The notes beneath the pieces were generated by a model that made no database searches, had not been told where the DNA came from, and worked only from the letters and a program-made list of their open reading frames with translations. 64,000 nt of DNA from Pseudomonadota bacterium. GTDB taxonomy: Bacteria; Pseudomonadota; Alphaproteobacteria; Rhodobacterales; Rhodobacteraceae. Below, in pieces: positions 34,087 to 42,910 of this stretch (position 1 is the stretch's first letter; each line of letters opens with the position of its first letter). Both the position numbers and the translations under genes were made by a program. The stretch spans positions 772,226 through 836,225 of the forward strand of contig JBCAYL010000001.1 of NCBI GenBank assembly GCA_038533575.1. Reading direction: 5' to 3'.

Positions 34087-35088
34087 ATGCATCCAGCACT
34101 GCTCGGCTTATTCACGATTATCTTCGCAGTGGCCGCCTGCGGGCTGTACTTTTACGGCTCGAACTGGGTGCTCGACAAAGTGCTCTTTCCTGCCAAGGGG
34201 CCCAACGCGGGGCGCAACATCAACCGCGCCAACATGATCCGGCCCTGGCTTTTTCTCTTTCCCGCCTTCGCGGCGCTCGGCCTTTACCTGGCCTACCCGG
34301 TCTTCGAAACTATCCGGCTCTCCGTGCTCGACCGTGACGCGGGCAACGCGTTTGTCGGTCTTCAGAATTACCAGCAGATGGCCAACGAGCCAAAGTTCTG
34401 GGAAGCCGTCCGCAACAACTTCCTCTGGCTCCTCGTCGTGCCTGCCGCATCGACGGCCTTCGGTCTCGCTGTCGCACAGCTCACCGACCGTCTCGCATGG
34501 GGCAATATCGCGAAATCGCTGATCTTCATGCCCATGGCGATCTCGTTCGTCGGCGCCTCGGTGATCTGGAAGCTTGTCTACGAGGCGCGGCCCGAGGGGA
34601 CCGACCAGATCGGTGTGCTCAACGCGATCTACATGGCCATGGGCGGCGGTGAACCGATCACTTGGATCACCGTGCCGTTCTGGAACAACTTCTTTCTCAT
34701 GATCATCCTGATCTGGATCCAGACGGGATTTGCGATGGTCATCCTGTCGGCGGCGCTCCGCGGCATCCCGGAAGAAACGGTCGAGGCCGCGATCGTGGAC
34801 GGGGCAGGGCCCTTCTCGATCTTCTTCAAGATCAAGGTGCCGCAGATCATGCCCACGATCGTCGTGGTCTGGACCACGATCACCATCGCCACACTCAAGG
34901 TCTTCGACATCGTGTTCGCCATGACCAACGGGCAATGGGAAACACAGGTTCTCGCCAACTACATGTTCGACAAGCTCTTCCGCGCCAATGACTGGGGCGT
35001 GGGATCGGCCTCTGCCATGGTCATCATGCTCATGGTCACCCCGATCCTTGTCTGGAACATCATCCAAGTTCGCAAGGAGACACGCTGA
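34087..35088 (+). CDS. aglF: Alpha-glucoside ABC transporter permease AglF
   Basis: 333-aa inner-membrane permease of the MalF type. Hydrophobic segments are seen at about 5-23, 52-74, 108-130, 142-160, 194-216, 252-272 and 305-325. The cytoplasmic EAA loop that contacts AglK reads EAAIVDGAGPFSIFFKIKVP. An unusual feature is the long N-terminal helix pair before the first canonical MalF segment (VLDKVLFPAKGPNAGRNINRANMIRPWLFLFP). Its stop overlaps the aglG start by one base (TGATG). It pairs with AglG in the AglFGK complex. Confidence 0.93.
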   Translation: MHPALLGLFTIIFAVAACGLYFYGSNWVLDKVLFPAKGPNAGRNINRANMIRPWLFLFPAFAALGLYLAYPVFETIRLSVLDRDAGNAFVGLQNYQQMANEPKFWEAVRNNFLWLLVVPAASTAFGLAVAQLTDRLAWGNIAKSLIFMPMAISFVGASVIWKLVYEARPEGTDQIGVLNAIYMAMGGGEPITWITVPFWNNFFLMIILIWIQTGFAMVILSAALRGIPEETVEAAIVDGAGPFSIFFKIKVPQIMPTIVVVWTTITIATLKVFDIVFAMTNGQWETQVLANYMFDKLFRANDWGVGSASAMVIMLMVTPILVWNIIQVRKETR

Positions 35089-36320
35089 TGGCTGCTATAG
35101 ACGATCAAGGCCCCAATCGGGGCAGCTTTGTCACCTCTGCTCAGCAGGTCATCAAGGGGCTCTACACCGGCAAGGCGTCCGATGACGGGATCGCCGGGGA
35201 GAAAAGCTCGCTCGGATTGGTCACCAATCTCGCCGTGCTCTTCCTGGTCTTCCTCTGGCTCTTCCCGACGGTCGGTCTCTTCGTGAGCTCGTTCCGGACG
35301 GCGGATCAGATCACGAGCTCGGGCTGGTGGTCGGCCCTGTCCACGCAAGAAGCGCAGAACCCCGCGATCCGCCTTGAAGGCACGGAAACGCCGGAAGGCG
35401 ACCTCTTCGTCATCGAAGGTCAGCTCTTCGATAACACGGATACGGTCGTGACGGCCTGGGGCTGGTCCTCACGCGCACCGGAGGATTTTGCGCCCGGTGA
35501 GACGGCCGAACTCCGCGGCGGTGAGATGCTGACGATCGAGGAAGACGGCGCGTTCCGTCTGTCCAACACGGTCAGCTTCGAAGGCGAACGTCTTCCGCGT
35601 GTCTTCACCACGGCCTCGAGCCCGCCGGAATTCACCTTCGAGAATTACAATTACATGCTCTTCGAGGGCTCGAACGAAAGCATGGCGCCGGCCTTCTTCA
35701 ATACACTCACCGTGACGATCCCGGCGACGATCATTCCGATCCTGGTGGCAGCCTTCGCAGCTTACGCGCTGGCGTGGATGGAGTTCCCGGGCCGGGCCTT
35801 GCTTGTGGCCGTCGTCGTGGGCCTCCTCGTCGTGCCGCTACAGCTCGCGCTGATCCCGCTTCTTCAGTTCCACAACTGGATCGGGATCGGGAAAGGATAT
35901 GTGGGCGTCTGGCTCGCGCATATGGGCTTCGGCCTGCCGCTCGCGATATACCTCTTGCGCAACTACATGGCTGGCCTGCCGCGGGACATCATCGAGAATG
36001 CCCGCGTCGATGGCGCCACGGATTTCCAGATCTTCATGCGGATCATCCTGCCGCTGTCCTTCCCCGCGCTGGCGTCGTTCGCGATCTTCCAGTTCCTCTG
36101 GACGTGGAATGACCTCCTCGTGGCGCGCGTCTTCCTGATCGACTCGACCGGACAGACCACGGTGATGACGAACGCGATCGTGGAGCTTTTGGGCACGCGG
36201 GGCGGTAACTGGGAAATCCTCGCCACGGCGGCCTTCGTCTCCATCGCAGTGCCGCTGGTCGTGTTCTTCGCGCTGCAGCGGTATCTCGTGCGCGGCCTTC
36301 TGGCGGGCTCGGTCAAGTAA
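35088..36320 (+). CDS. aglG: Alpha-glucoside ABC transporter permease AglG
   Basis: 410-aa MalG-type inner-membrane permease. The first transmembrane segment (about 45-65, LGLVTNLAVLFLVFLWLFPTVGLFVSSF) is followed by an unusually long periplasmic insertion of about 130 residues (roughly 70-200), a feature of AglG-type permeases. Then comes the usual permease core with EAA loop ENARVDGATDFQIFMRIILPL. It ends at 36320, 63 bp before aglA. It overlaps aglF by one base, so both permeases are translated in coupled fashion. Confidence 0.92.
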   Translation: MAAIDDQGPNRGSFVTSAQQVIKGLYTGKASDDGIAGEKSSLGLVTNLAVLFLVFLWLFPTVGLFVSSFRTADQITSSGWWSALSTQEAQNPAIRLEGTETPEGDLFVIEGQLFDNTDTVVTAWGWSSRAPEDFAPGETAELRGGEMLTIEEDGAFRLSNTVSFEGERLPRVFTTASSPPEFTFENYNYMLFEGSNESMAPAFFNTLTVTIPATIIPILVAAFAAYALAWMEFPGRALLVAVVVGLLVVPLQLALIPLLQFHNWIGIGKGYVGVWLAHMGFGLPLAIYLLRNYMAGLPRDIIENARVDGATDFQIFMRIILPLSFPALASFAIFQFLWTWNDLLVARVFLIDSTGQTTVMTNAIVELLGTRGGNWEILATAAFVSIAVPLVVFFALQRYLVRGLLAGSVK

Positions 36321-36383
36321 GCTCTCCCCGGGCTTATGGCCCGGGGCACCACCCACAATGCTCGCAAGACAACGGACTGAAGA

Positions 36384-38045
36384 ATGAACCAGCAGGCCCA
36401 AGAGATGGCGGGGCGCGTCGTGACCGACCCGGATTGGTGGCGCGGCGCAGCGATCTACCAGATCTATCCGAGGTCGTATCAGGACTCGAACGGTGACGGC
36501 GTGGGAGACCTGCTCGGCATCGTGCAAAGGCTCCCCTATATCGCCTCGCTCGGTGTCGATGCGATCTGGATCAGTCCGTTCTTCAAGTCGCCGATGAAGG
36601 ATTTCGGGTACGACGTCAGCGACTATTGTGATGTCGACCCGATGTTCGGGACGATCGCCGATTTCGACATCCTCGTGGACACGGCCCATCAATGGGGCAT
36701 CAAGGTCATGATCGACCTGGTTCTGTCACACACCTCCGACGTCCATCCGTGGTTTGTCGAAAGCCGTGCCTCCCGCGATAATCCGCGCGCCGATTGGTAT
36801 GTCTGGGCCGATCCGAAGCCCGACGGCACGCCGCCGAACAACTGGCTTTCGATCTTCGGCGGCTCCGGCTGGCAGTGGGACGCCCGCCGAGAGCAGTATT
36901 ACCTGCACAACTTCCTCGTCTCGCAGCCTGACCTGAACTTCCACAATCCCGACGTGCAAAACGCGCTGCTCGACGTCACGCGCTTCTGGTTGAACCGGGG
37001 TGTCGATGGCTTCCGTCTGGATACCGTGAACTTCTATTTCGCGGACAAGGACCTGCGGGACAATCCGCCTTGCCCGCCGGAGCTCAGAAACGCGACGATC
37101 GCGCCGTCGGTGAACCCCTACAATCACCAGCTTCACCTCTATTCAAAGACGCAGCCGGAGAACATCACCTTCCTCGAGCGCTTCCGCGCGCTTCTCGATG
37201 AGTTTCCCGGCACGACATGCGTGGGCGAGGTTGGCGATGCCCAGAAGGGCCTGGAGATCCTCGGGGAGTACACAAAAGGCGAAAAGCGCATGCACATGTG
37301 CTACGCGTTCGAGCTTTTGTCCGGTGACCGCCCCACGGCACAATTCGTCGCGGATGTCTTCAAGCATTTCGATGCCGCTGCCCCCGAAGGCTGGGCCTGC
37401 TGGGCATTTTCCAACCACGACGTCGTGCGCCACGCCACCCGCTGGAACCTCGGGCCGAATGCGCAGCGGCTCTTTCATACGCTGATGACTTGCCTTCGCG
37501 GGTCGCTGTGTCTCTACCAGGGTGAGGAGCTCGGCCTGCCGGAGGCGGACGTGCCGTTCGAGGCGCTGCAGGATCCCTACGGCATCGAGTTCTGGCCGGA
37601 GTTCAAGGGCCGGGACGGCTGCCGGACGCCGATGGTCTGGGACCGAAAGAGCACCAATGGCGGCTTCACGGACGCGCTGCCGTGGCTTCCGGTTCCCGGT
37701 GAGCATCTCAGCCACGCCGTGACGGCGCAGGAGGAAGATCCCGCGGCGCTCATTCATCATTATCGCCGCGCACTGAGCTTCCGGCGCGCGCATCCCGCGC
37801 TCCGGCAGGGAGAGCAATCCGAGCTCGAGGCGCATGGCACGGTCCTTCGCTTCACACGCTCGCACCCGACAGAAGAGCTCTTCTGCGCGTTCAACATGAG
37901 CGACGAGCCCGCGTCGGTGGATGTGCCGGACGGCGACTGGATGACCATCGGATCGGAGCTTGGCTCCATCGCACCGGGGCCGGACTTCCGGCTTCACCTC
38001 GGGCCTTGGCAGGCCACGATCGCACTGAACAAAAAACGCAAATAA
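36384..38045 (+). CDS. aglA: Alpha-glucosidase AglA, GH13
   Basis: 553-aa cytoplasmic GH13 alpha-glucosidase that hydrolyses alpha-glucosides after import. Motifs are WWRGAAIYQIYPRSYQDSNG at the N-terminus, DLVLSHTSDVHPWF, nucleophile DGFRLDTVNFYF, acid/base CVGEVGDAQ and FSNHDVVRHATRW. No secretion signal is visible. It sits between the permease genes and aglK in the agl operon, the standard aglEFGAK order. It is paralogous to the GH13 enzyme at 6224-7819, with which it shares the barrel motifs and the segment PKPDGTPPxNW. Confidence 0.95.
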   Translation: MNQQAQEMAGRVVTDPDWWRGAAIYQIYPRSYQDSNGDGVGDLLGIVQRLPYIASLGVDAIWISPFFKSPMKDFGYDVSDYCDVDPMFGTIADFDILVDTAHQWGIKVMIDLVLSHTSDVHPWFVESRASRDNPRADWYVWADPKPDGTPPNNWLSIFGGSGWQWDARREQYYLHNFLVSQPDLNFHNPDVQNALLDVTRFWLNRGVDGFRLDTVNFYFADKDLRDNPPCPPELRNATIAPSVNPYNHQLHLYSKTQPENITFLERFRALLDEFPGTTCVGEVGDAQKGLEILGEYTKGEKRMHMCYAFELLSGDRPTAQFVADVFKHFDAAAPEGWACWAFSNHDVVRHATRWNLGPNAQRLFHTLMTCLRGSLCLYQGEELGLPEADVPFEALQDPYGIEFWPEFKGRDGCRTPMVWDRKSTNGGFTDALPWLPVPGEHLSHAVTAQEEDPAALIHHYRRALSFRRAHPALRQGEQSELEAHGTVLRFTRSHPTEELFCAFNMSDEPASVDVPDGDWMTIGSELGSIAPGPDFRLHLGPWQATIALNKKRK

Positions 38046-38060
38046 AGGGAGAGGGAAGAC

Positions 38061-39158
38061 ATGGCCGAACTTCTGCTCACGGACGTTGAGAAGACCTACG
38101 GGGGCACGGTCAACGTGCTCAAGAATATCGATCTCGATATCAAGAAGGGGGAGCTCATCGTATTCGTCGGCCCCTCCGGCTGCGGAAAGTCGACGCTTCT
38201 GCGGATGATTGCCGGGCTTGAGAAGATCACCGGCGGGGAGCTCAAGATCGACGGGCAGGTCGTCAACGACGTGCCCCCCTCCGAGCGTGGCATCGCGATG
38301 GTGTTCCAGTCCTACGCCCTCTACCCGCACATGACGGTGCGCGATAATATGGCCTTCGCCCTCAAGCTCGCCAAGAAGAGCCCGGCGGAGATCGACAAGG
38401 CGATCGCCTACGCCGCCGAGAAGCTGCAGCTCACCGAGTATCTCGACCGCCTGCCGAAGGCGCTCTCCGGCGGTCAACGCCAGCGGGTGGCCATCGGCCG
38501 CTCCATCGTGCGCGACCCGAAGGTCTATCTCTTCGACGAGCCGCTTTCGAACCTCGACGCCGCCCTGCGGGTGGCCACCCGGATCGAGATCGCGCAGCTC
38601 AAGGAGCAGATGCCCGATAGCACCATGATCTACGTCACCCATGACCAGGTGGAGGCCATGACGCTGGCCTCGCGCATCGTGGTTCTGGCCAACAAGGGCA
38701 TCGCGCAGGTGGGCTCGCCGCTGGAGCTTTACGAGACGCCCGAGAACGAATTCGTGGCGCAATTCATCGGGTCGCCGCAGATGAACCTTTTGTCCGGCGA
38801 GGTCGTGGAGACCGGCGAGGTCACCAAGGTGCGTGTGGATCGCGGTGGCGGCGTGATCGAGGCCGCCATCCCGACGAAGGCGTCGGACGAGGGGCTCAAG
38901 GTCAATGTCGGCATCCGCCCCGAGGACATGGTGCAAACCGATGGCGAGAATTATGCCTATTCCGGTGAGGTGGAGATCACTGAAGCCCTTGGAGAGGTGA
39001 CGCTGCTCTACTTCGTGAAGGACGAGGGTGCAGCCTCGCCTGTCATCGGCAAACTGCCCGGGATCCATAGGGATCTTCGCGGCACCTCGCCAAAGCTGAC
39101 CGCCGCGAAGGAGAAGATTCACCTCTTCTCGAACGGGATGTCGCTTCTCTACCGCTGA
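38061..39158 (+). CDS. aglK: Alpha-glucoside ABC transporter ATPase AglK
   Basis: 365-aa ATPase of the MalK/UgpC type that powers AglFG. Walker A GPSGCGKST is at residues 37-45, Q-loop YALYPHM, signature LSGGQRQR, Walker B VYLFDEP and H-loop TMIYVTHDQVEA. The C-terminal TOBE/OB region follows (QFIGSPQMNLLSGEV, VGIRPEDM). Preceded by GGAGAGGG 10 bp upstream of its ATG and 15 bp after aglA. Its 3' end overlaps the convergent XRE gene by 10 bp. The C-terminal regulatory domain shows the IRPE motif of MalK-type regulation. Confidence 0.95.
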   Translation: MAELLLTDVEKTYGGTVNVLKNIDLDIKKGELIVFVGPSGCGKSTLLRMIAGLEKITGGELKIDGQVVNDVPPSERGIAMVFQSYALYPHMTVRDNMAFALKLAKKSPAEIDKAIAYAAEKLQLTEYLDRLPKALSGGQRQRVAIGRSIVRDPKVYLFDEPLSNLDAALRVATRIEIAQLKEQMPDSTMIYVTHDQVEAMTLASRIVVLANKGIAQVGSPLELYETPENEFVAQFIGSPQMNLLSGEVVETGEVTKVRVDRGGGVIEAAIPTKASDEGLKVNVGIRPEDMVQTDGENYAYSGEVEITEALGEVTLLYFVKDEGAASPVIGKLPGIHRDLRGTSPKLTAAKEKIHLFSNGMSLLYR

Positions 39159-39913
39159 TCCGTCGCAGCACCTCCCAAGTCGCGGAGGATGCGCTCGGCT
39201 TCGTTATCTGATGGAAAGAAGAGCTCGATCTTGAGCTCTTCGACGACGCTGTCGCCCGTGGAGCTGAACTGCGCGATGGTGCCCACCAGCGCCAGGCGCT
39301 CGCCGCCCAGCTTGAAGATCGTCGGCACCGCTGGCGCGCCTTCTCCGCTCGGACCAGCGGCGCCTGAAAGGTGCCTTTCGGCGTCATCGAGCTTCGGGAT
39401 GCCCCCTTGAGCCGCACTTTCGGCCCGGAGCCTCAGCGCAAGATGGCGCGCCACTTCGGGCCAATTCTCGATGGCGCTCTGAACCTCGCGGCGCTGCACG
39501 ATGTCGATCATGCTCGCGCCTTCAACAGCACCCATGGCCCCAAAGATCGCCCGAGCGGGCGCGTTCATGCGCCGGATCGTCCAGAGCTTGTCGATGGCGA
39601 TGCCCGGATAGGGCGCGTGGCGTTCGAGCGTCCAGTCCACGGCGCGGCGGATCGGCGCCATCTCCGCATCGTCCCACGCGCGCGCGGAGAACTTCGGTGC
39701 GAAACCCACGGCGCCGAGCATCTGATTGCGGCGGTCAAGCGGGACGCGAAGTATCGCGCCCAGATGGAGGACCATGTCGCGGCTGGGCCGCGCGCGCCCG
39801 GTTTCGAGGAATGAAATATGCCGCGCGCTGACGCCGGCCTCGAGCGCGAGATCGAGCTGGCTGAGGCGGCGCAGGCTGCGCCAGTGCCGCAGCAGATCGG
39901 AAAAGCTTTCCAT
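39149..39913 (-). CDS. XRE-family regulator with MmyB-like ligand domain
   Basis: 254-aa transcription factor. Residues 5-60 form a Cro/C1 HTH (LLRHWRSLRRLSQLDLALEAGVSARHISFLETGRARPS), followed by an MmyB-like ligand-binding PAS-type domain (APYPGIAIDKLWTIRRMNAPARAIFG). Such proteins usually regulate a neighbouring divergent gene. The perfect inverted repeat TTACCT-CCA-AGGTAA at 39949-39963 lies 36 bp upstream of its start, in the 105-bp region shared with the small membrane-protein gene. Effector unknown. Confidence 0.85.
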   Translation of the reverse strand: MESFSDLLRHWRSLRRLSQLDLALEAGVSARHISFLETGRARPSRDMVLHLGAILRVPLDRRNQMLGAVGFAPKFSARAWDDAEMAPIRRAVDWTLERHAPYPGIAIDKLWTIRRMNAPARAIFGAMGAVEGASMIDIVQRREVQSAIENWPEVARHLALRLRAESAAQGGIPKLDDAERHLSGAAGPSGEGAPAVPTIFKLGGERLALVGTIAQFSSTGDSVVEELKIELFFPSDNEAERILRDLGGAATDQR

Positions 39914-39948
39914 GCCCCGAGCCTATCAGGGGCCGGTGCGCTGGTCAG

Positions 39949-39963
39949 TTACCTCCAAGGTAA
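39949..39963. promoter_or_regulatory. Inverted repeat, probable operator of the XRE regulator
   Basis: TTACCT-CCA-AGGTAA, perfect 6-bp arms around a 3-nt centre, extended by one matching A/T-rich flank on each side with a mismatch. It lies in the divergent region between the XRE regulator (start 39913) and the membrane-protein gene (start 40019). Confidence 0.65.
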
Positions 39964-40018
39964 TTGTTTTGCTGACGCGCGGGCGCGAGACCTCCTGTCG
40001 ACCAAGGAGGCGTTTCCC

Positions 40019-40447
40019 ATGACCCGAGAACAGAAATCCCTGCGCACGACAGGCCTGCTCTTCGCCGTGACCGGCATCGTCCTTGCCGCGGGAGCGTGGC
40101 CGTCGCTCTACTGGCCATCTGCGATCTTCCTCGACATCGCGCACTGGCCGTTCCACGGCGCGCCACGGCCCCCGGAACCGGCAACGCGCCTTCTCCTCGC
40201 CATTGCCGGCGGCCTCACCGTGGGCTTCGGTGCCGCGATCTGGACGGTGGCGACCCAGCTCCTGGGCGATCACCCAAGCGTTGCGCGCGCAGTCATACGC
40301 AACGCAGCGCTCAGCTGGTTCGCCGTGGATTCCACGTTTTCGGTGGTGGCGGGCGCTCCGATGAACGTCGCCCTCAACCTTGTCTTCCTCGCTGCAGTGC
40401 TCTGGCCCATGCGCAAGGCCTTGAGGCAGAGGGATGCCGCGGTCTAG
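40019..40447 (+). CDS. Small four-helix membrane protein of unknown function
   Basis: 142 aa from the ATG at 40019, chosen because AAGGAGG lies 8 nt upstream; the longer frame back to 39818 would overlap the XRE regulator promoter. Four hydrophobic segments are seen at about 12-32, 60-82, 94-112 and 115-133, with a short loop rich in Pro and Trp (SLYWPSAIFLDIAHWPFHG). No catalytic motif is recognised. Its divergent partner XRE regulator and the shared palindrome suggest that it is the regulator's target. Its stop interlocks with the convergent pterin-domain gene in one CTAG. Confidence 0.7.
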   Translation: MTREQKSLRTTGLLFAVTGIVLAAGAWPSLYWPSAIFLDIAHWPFHGAPRPPEPATRLLLAIAGGLTVGFGAAIWTVATQLLGDHPSVARAVIRNAALSWFAVDSTFSVVAGAPMNVALNLVFLAAVLWPMRKALRQRDAAV

Positions 40448-41508
40448 GCGCGGCGACGTCTGCGACCGCCACGCCCGCCCGCGGCCTCGCCGGGAGGCTT
40501 GTTGAACCTGATCCACGCCGCGCCGCCCTCGTCATTGTTCGTGAGGAAGTTCGCGGCGCGGATGGCTTCCATTTCCTTGCCCGGTCGGGGCTTCGTCGAG
40601 CCCAGGCCAAAGAGCGCGCAGAAGGCTTCGTCGTCCATGCCGTCGGGCAGGATGATCCCCGCCGCGGCCACTTCAGCCTTCTTTTCCTCGAGCCGCTTGG
40701 CGCCCACGGGCAGGGCGACCGGGTTCATGATGGCGCTCGTCATGCCTGCGGTCATCGCCATGGGGAGGAAGGCGTTGTTGATCCCATGCCGGTTCGGGAG
40801 CCCGAAGGAGATGTTGGAGGCGCCGCAGGTCGTGTTCACGCCGAGCTCCTCGCGTAGGCGGCGGACGAGCGTGAAGACCTGGAGACCGGCCGTGCCCATG
40901 GCGCCGATGGGCATCACGAGCGGGTCGACAACGATGTCGTGGGCTGGGATGCCGAAATCGGCGGCGCGGTCGACGATCTTCTTGGCGACGGCAAAGCGGA
41001 CGTCGGGGTCCTCGCTGATGCCGGTATCGTCGTTCGAGATTGCCACCACGGGCACGTTGTACTTCTTGACGAGCGGCAGGATCGCCTCGAGGCGCTCTTC
41101 CTCGCCGGTCACGGAATTCAGAAGAGGACGGCCCTCCGCCGCGGCGAGGCCGTTCTCCAGCGCGCCGGGCACCGAGCTGTCGATGCAGAGCGGGCAATGG
41201 GTGACGGCTTGCACATGCTCGACCAGCGCCTTCATGAGCCCGGGCTCGACGAAGTTGTTGTCGGCGTAGCGCGGATCCTCGGCCATCTTGTTGGAGAAGA
41301 CCGCGCCAGAGTTGATGTCGAGGACGTTGGCGCCCGCGGCGACCTGCGCCAAGGCATCCGCCTCCACGCGGGAGAAGTCACCCCGCTCCAGCTCCTCGTT
41401 GAGGATCTTGCGTCCCGTGGGATTGATGCGCTCTCCGATGACGCAGAAGGGCTGGTCGAAGCCGATGATTGCGGTCTTCGATTTCGACTCGATAACGGTC
41501 CGGGTCAT
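40444..41508 (-). CDS. Methyltetrahydrofolate-binding methyltransferase domain (stand-alone MetH-type pterin domain)
   Basis: 354-aa protein containing only the pterin-binding TIM barrel of cobalamin-dependent methionine synthase (ERINPTGRKILNEELERGD, DINSGAVFSNKM, CIDSSVPGALENGL, ISNDDTGISEDPDVR, DIVVDPLVMPIGAMG, CGASNISFGLPNRHGIN). It lacks both the homocysteine and the B12-binding modules. Split MetH proteins have been reported in Roseobacter relatives, so this may supply the methyl-THF half of methionine synthase or a similar corrinoid methyltransferase. The C-terminal tail is very basic (GGRGGRRRRRA). It lies 10 bp after the MetF-like gene. Confidence 0.8.
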   Translation of the reverse strand: MTRTVIESKSKTAIIGFDQPFCVIGERINPTGRKILNEELERGDFSRVEADALAQVAAGANVLDINSGAVFSNKMAEDPRYADNNFVEPGLMKALVEHVQAVTHCPLCIDSSVPGALENGLAAAEGRPLLNSVTGEEERLEAILPLVKKYNVPVVAISNDDTGISEDPDVRFAVAKKIVDRAADFGIPAHDIVVDPLVMPIGAMGTAGLQVFTLVRRLREELGVNTTCGASNISFGLPNRHGINNAFLPMAMTAGMTSAIMNPVALPVGAKRLEEKKAEVAAAGIILPDGMDDEAFCALFGLGSTKPRPGKEMEAIRAANFLTNNDEGGAAWIRFNKPPGEAAGGRGGRRRRRA

Positions 41509-41518
41509 TCAGGGTCCT

Positions 41519-42436
41519 TTATGCGGCGGGCCGGCCTGCGGCGCCGCCGTGGGTTTGTGTCCAGGTGGCGCTCGTCTTGATGCCGCCGAGAGGAAAGAAG
41601 TGAACGGCTTCGATGTTGAAGTCGGGGTGTGCGGCTTTGTGCGCGGCCAGCTCGGCGATGAACTCCGTGGGCTCGAAGGGCAGGAGCAGCTTCGTCACGT
41701 CCTTTGCCCGCCGCTGCAGCACCCGGAGCGAGGCCCCGACGCCGCACGCGATGGAGAACTTGATCAGGGTCTGCAGCTTGGCGGGCCCCGCCACACCGAT
41801 GTGTATCGGGATCGTGATGCCCGCGGCCTTGAGCGCATCTGCCCATGCGATGACCGGTTCGGCTTCGAAGCAGAACTGGGTGGCGATGGCCATCTCTGCA
41901 TCGTTCGTGTCCGAGAATGCCTGCTTCCAGCGGAGGGCAGCGTCGACATTGGCGGAGCCCCCGCTGGGGTCGATGTCGCGATTGCCTTCGGGATGCCCGG
42001 CCACGTGCAGCCGTTTGAACCCGGCATCGCCGAATGCGCCGCTTTCGAGGAGCTGCATGGAGCTGTCGTAATCGCCGTGGGGCGTTGTCACGCCGCCCGC
42101 GAGGAGGAGCGCCTGATCGACATTCGCCTCGCCCTGGTAGCGCGCGATCCAGTCACGCAGCGTCGCCTCGTCCTTGATGATCCGCGCCGGAAAATGCGGC
42201 ATCACCGGGTAGCCCTCGTCGGCCAGTCGTTTGGTTGTCGCGACCATATCCTCGATGGGTGTGCCCTCGATATGGGCAACGTAGACCCGGGTGCCCTCGG
42301 GGAGGAGCTCCCGGAAGCTATCGATCTTTTCGGCCGTGCGGGGCATCACCTCGATGGAGAAGCCTTCGAGGAAGGTCTCCAGTTCCGGGTTTGAGGCCGC
42401 CGGCTGTTCGCTGCGGGCGAAATTCAGAAGTCCCAT
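41519..42436 (-). CDS. MetF-like methylenetetrahydrofolate reductase
   Basis: 305-aa FAD-type reductase. The TIM barrel begins FSIEVMPRTAEKIDSFRELLPEGTRVYVAHIEGTPIED, which keeps the conserved glutamate but differs from the canonical F-E-F-F-P-P of MetF, then shows QALLLAGGVTTPHGDYDSS, VAGHPEGNRDIDPSGGSANVDAALRWKQAFS, ATQFCFEAEPVIAW and PIHIGVAGPAKLQTLIKF. It would convert 5,10-methylene-THF to 5-methyl-THF for the adjacent pterin protein. It lies 9 bp after the small protein at 42446-42742. The divergent N-terminus suggests a subfamily distinct from E. coli MetF. Confidence 0.8.
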   Translation of the reverse strand: MGLLNFARSEQPAASNPELETFLEGFSIEVMPRTAEKIDSFRELLPEGTRVYVAHIEGTPIEDMVATTKRLADEGYPVMPHFPARIIKDEATLRDWIARYQGEANVDQALLLAGGVTTPHGDYDSSMQLLESGAFGDAGFKRLHVAGHPEGNRDIDPSGGSANVDAALRWKQAFSDTNDAEMAIATQFCFEAEPVIAWADALKAAGITIPIHIGVAGPAKLQTLIKFSIACGVGASLRVLQRRAKDVTKLLLPFEPTEFIAELAAHKAAHPDFNIEAVHFFPLGGIKTSATWTQTHGGAAGRPAA

Positions 42437-42445
42437 GGTTCCCTC

Positions 42446-42742
42446 TCAGGCCTTGCCTCGGTTCTGCACGAGCGCCACGAGCCGCGCCTTGTCGTATTCT
42501 GCGTCGAGCCGCGCCGCCTCCGCCTCGGCGACCTCGGTCGGATCGCCGTCGACGGGGTAGGGCGCCGCCTTCCGCCACTCTGCGAGATAAGCATCCGTGT
42601 CCGATGCTCCAAGGCGCATGGCAGCCGCATCGATGGCCTGCTCGAATCGCTCGGGCAGCTGCCTTTTCGCGCCGCGGCGGCCCTTGCCGACGATGACTTG
42701 CGCCGGAATATCACGCCAGTAGACGACCGTGACGTCGGGCAT
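42446..42742 (-). CDS. Small Virulence_fact-family protein of the one-carbon operon
   Basis: 98-aa soluble protein. The start at 42742 (MPDVTVVYWRDIPAQVIVGKGRRGAKRQLPERF) is chosen because GGGGAGAG lies a few bases upstream; longer frames reach into the ppx promoter region. It resembles the small family named for a virulence-associated scaffold (Virulence_fact), but the name carries no specific function. It is first in a three-gene operon with the MetF-like and pterin-domain proteins, so a role in methyl-THF metabolism is likely. No catalytic residues are recognised. Confidence 0.65.
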   Translation of the reverse strand: MPDVTVVYWRDIPAQVIVGKGRRGAKRQLPERFEQAIDAAAMRLGASDTDAYLAEWRKAAPYPVDGDPTEVAEAEAARLDAEYDKARLVALVQNRGKA

Positions 42743-42910
42743 CTCTGCTCTCCCCTTCATTGCATCCTCAATACCGACGCCGCGCGGATCGGCATGGCTC
42801 ATTTTCGACAAAACGACCGTCACCCGCGACGGCCCACGCCACCCTACCTGTTGCGTCATCACGCATTCGTCACTAGCTTTCATCTCAACTCGTTATGAAA
42901 GGCGCAAACG

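Noticed and set aside
37143-39122. 659-codon minus-strand open frame across aglA and aglK
   Set aside because: It lies antisense to two well-supported genes, has no recognisable domain, and such long shadow frames are expected in high-GC DNA.
42743-42910. Possible SAM- or cobalamin-type riboswitch before the one-carbon operon
   Set aside because: The 168-bp region was inspected and no recognisable conserved riboswitch core was found.
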